Below, one piece after another: positions 62,213-64,000 of a stretch of 64,000 nt of DNA. The notes under the pieces were generated by a model, which saw only the letters and a program-made list of their open reading frames with translations, had not been told where the DNA came from and did no database searches. Each line of letters starts with the position of its first letter. Positions within the stretch are counted from its first letter, which is position 1. A program made the translations under genes and the position numbers. Origin of the DNA: Burkholderia cenocepacia (lineage in GTDB: Bacteria > Pseudomonadota > Gammaproteobacteria > Burkholderiales > Burkholderiaceae); NCBI RefSeq assembly GCF_900446215.1, contig NZ_UAQZ01000001.1:1736001-1800000 (forward strand), read 5' to 3'.

Positions 62213-64000
62213 ATGAGCGACACGATCCATGCGTGGATCGGTGCGATCGGCGCGCATCCGCTGCTCGTGCTGGCGATCGTGTTCGTGGCCGCCTGCGCGG
62301 AGGCGATCGCGTTGATCGGCACGATCGTGCCGGCCGGCGCCGTGATGTTCGCGGCCGGCGCGCTGATCGGCGCGGGCGCGCTCGACGCGTGGGCGACGAT
62401 CGGCGTCGCGGCCGTCGGCGCGGTGATCGGCGACGGGATCAGTTACGAACTCGGGCGGCATTACCGCGGGATGATCCGCAACGCATGGGCGCGCTTCGGC
62501 TATGCGAACGCCTACGCGCGCGGCGAGGAATTCGTGCTGCGTCACGGCATGAAGAGCATCGTGCTCGCGCGTTTTCTCGCGCCGGTGCGTGCGGTGGTGC
62601 CGGTCGTCGTCGGCTGCGCGACGCTGCCGCGCCGGTCGTTCTATCCGGTCAACGTGATCTCGGCGCTCGTGTGGGCGCCTGTCCACGTCGCGCCCGGCAT
62701 CCTGTTCGGCGCGTCGGCCGCGCTGGCCGCGGCGATCAGCGTGCGGGTCGCCGCGATCCTGCTGGTCGTCGCCGCGCTGGTCGCGCTCGTGTGGATCGGC
62801 GTGCGCATCGCGCTGCGGCGCGGCTGGCCGCTGCTGTGCCGTGCGCTCGCCGAAGCCCTGCATGCCTGCGCGCGCCGCTGGCCGCGGTTCGGCGCGCGGC
62901 TGCACGACGGGATCGCGTACCTGCGCGGGTTGCCGGGCGCGGTGCCCGTGCTCGCGCTGCTGTTCATCGGCTGTGTGTGGCTGTTCGCGGGCATCGTGCA
63001 GGACGTCGTCGCGAACGATCCGCTGATGCACGCGGACATCGCGCTGTACGCGTTCCTGCAGAACCTGCGCACGCCGCCCGTCGACGCCGCGATGAGCGCG
63101 CTCGCCGTGCTGCATGGGCACGACACGGGGCTGATCGTCGCGGCCGCGTTTCTCGTCTGGCTGATGATTCATCGCTGCTGGCTGTCGGCTGCGTGGTGGC
63201 TCGCGACGGTCGGCGTCGCCGTCGTGCTCGTGCCGGTGTTCGGCGGAGGCGTGCCGGGCGCGACACCCGCGAGCCTGCCGCCCGGCGCGCCGCACGTGGC
63301 GCTGCCCGACGCCGACGCCGCGTTCGCGATCCTCGCGAGCAGCGGCCTCGGCTGGGTGCTCACGCGCGACCGGCCCGCGTTGTGGCGCATTCCGGTCGTG
63401 ACCGCGGTCGTGCTGTGGATCGTGCTCGGCGGTTTCGCGCGGCTGTACGTCGGCGACACCTGGTTGTCGGGCCTGCTGGGCGGATGGAGCCTCGGGCTCG
63501 CGTGGTTCGCGTTGCTCGCCGGCGCCTATGCGTACTGGCGCGTGCGCGAGCATGTGCAGCCGAGAGGCGCGCTCGTCGCGGTCGTCGTCGTGCTCGCGAC
63601 GGCCGGCGTATGGACGGTGCCCGCGCAATGGCAGCTCGATCGCGCGGCGCGTCCGCATGTCGGCGACGTGGTCGCGATGACCGTCGACCAGTGGCTGCGC
63701 GGCGGCTGGCAGCGCGTGCCGACGCGGCGTACCGAGATCGGCGGCGACCGCGAGGAATATCTGCCGCTGCAATGGAGCGCGACGTCGGACACGCTCGACC
63801 GGCATCTCGCGCAGGCCGGCTGGCAGCGTGCGACGCCGTGGTCGCCGGCCACCGCGCTGCGCTGGCTGTTGCCGCAGGCGCCGACGGATACGCTGCCCGT
63901 GCTGCCGCGCTATACGCATGGCGAAAGCACGCGGCGCGTGTTCGTCCATATCGACCCGGCCCACCCGGAAAGCCGTTTCGTGCTGCGGCTGTGGCGTTAT
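62213..64000 (+). CDS. DedA-PAP2-LssY-like multi-domain membrane protein (cut by window end)
   Basis: At least 596 residues from ATG 62213 (GGGAG 8 bases upstream), open to the window edge. Residues 1-200 are a DedA/SNARE-associated domain (EAIALIGTIVPAGAVMFAAGAL, GDGISYELGRHYR, VLARFLAPVRAVVPVVVG). Residues 240-470 match the PAP2 layout but the motif positions read LPDADA instead of PSGHA (365-368) and GDTWLSGLLGGW instead of GxHWxSD (414-425), so the phosphatase site looks destroyed. The remainder (about 500 on) resembles LssY_C. In Legionella LssY-like proteins this architecture is linked to secretion and membrane lipids. Confidence 0.85.
   Translation, partial: MSDTIHAWIGAIGAHPLLVLAIVFVAACAEAIALIGTIVPAGAVMFAAGALIGAGALDAWATIGVAAVGAVIGDGISYELGRHYRGMIRNAWARFGYANAYARGEEFVLRHGMKSIVLARFLAPVRAVVPVVVGCATLPRRSFYPVNVISALVWAPVHVAPGILFGASAALAAAISVRVAAILLVVAALVALVWIGVRIALRRGWPLLCRALAEALHACARRWPRFGARLHDGIAYLRGLPGAVPVLALLFIGCVWLFAGIVQDVVANDPLMHADIALYAFLQNLRTPPVDAAMSALAVLHGHDTGLIVAAAFLVWLMIHRCWLSAAWWLATVGVAVVLVPVFGGGVPGATPASLPPGAPHVALPDADAAFAILASSGLGWVLTRDRPALWRIPVVTAVVLWIVLGGFARLYVGDTWLSGLLGGWSLGLAWFALLAGAYAYWRVREHVQPRGALVAVVVVLATAGVWTVPAQWQLDRAARPHVGDVVAMTVDQWLRGGWQRVPTRRTEIGGDREEYLPLQWSATSDTLDRHLAQAGWQRATPWSPATALRWLLPQAPTDTLPVLPRYTHGESTRRVFVHIDPAHPESRFVLRLWRY

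Overview
The window is about 68% GC with strong G/C third-position bias, and gene density is high. It looks like a secondary chromosome of a Burkholderia cepacia complex species. The best marker is a convergent rpfR/rpfF pair at 12151-15066. The encoded RpfR is 667 residues long and carries GGDEF at D318/E319 and EAL at E443, the numbering I recall for B. cenocepacia RpfR (BCAM0580/0581 on chromosome 2). The rest is typical accessory-chromosome content: many LysR regulators next to small catabolic or transport operons. I saw no rRNA, tRNA, insertion sequence, integrase, prophage or CRISPR array.

Layout. 1-3525: sulfatase tail, an N-terminally anchored formylglycine-generating enzyme, a NlpA/MetQ-like lipoprotein, a YkgJ-type Cys-cluster protein and an antibiotic-biosynthesis-monooxygenase fold protein. 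3536-11582: a membrane protein, then a LysR divergent from a UPF0317 hydro-lyase, an MFS carrier and a 1212-residue fused HyuA-HyuB protein of 5-oxoprolinase architecture. 12151-15066: the BDSF quorum-sensing module (RpfR receptor, RpfF synthase). 15333-24974: a transglutaminase-like protein, AraC/MFS, YdbC-like aldo/keto reductase/LysR, an ICL/PEP-mutase family protein, MarR/YCII/GST. 25035-29021: HAD hydrolase, an OCD-family protein and a DSD1-type PLP enzyme under a LysR, with shared TTAATGC boxes. 29210-32938: LysR, iron alcohol dehydrogenase, MFS. 32958-34454: TrxR-like flavoprotein and Rrf2 regulator sharing an inverted-repeat operator.

34706-39896: a compact three-gene DUF2760-Hsp70-Hsp70(DUF3731) operon ended by a 19-bp stem. 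39982-42850: CtlX-like hydrolase and ornithine cyclodeaminase divergent from an Lrp/AsnC regulator, probably a citrulline/arginine-to-proline route. 42887-51501: LysR, FAD monooxygenase and two carboxymuconolactone-decarboxylase/AhpD-fold proteins divergent from a branched-chain-amino-acid-type ABC transporter with a fused LivH-LivM permease. 51517-53327: DinB/TetR pair and an unknown small protein. 53384-58161: TctDE-like two-component system divergent from a leader ORF, an NMT1/SsuA-like binding protein and an MFS carrier. 58235-58840: type II toxin-antitoxin pair with a near-perfect 26-bp operator. 58877-61326: NarL-type two-component pair. 61652-64000: an HEFRH-motif protein and a DedA-PAP2-LssY-like membrane protein, cut by the window edge, whose PAP2 active-site motifs are lost.

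Most operons are short, with ATGA or GTGA overlaps, and each is paired with its own regulator. The clearest candidates for under-described biology are the twin-Hsp70/DUF2760 operon, the fused oxoprolinase/UPF0317 operon, the membrane-anchored FGE beside a sulfatase, and the inactive-looking PAP2 domain in the DedA/LssY protein.
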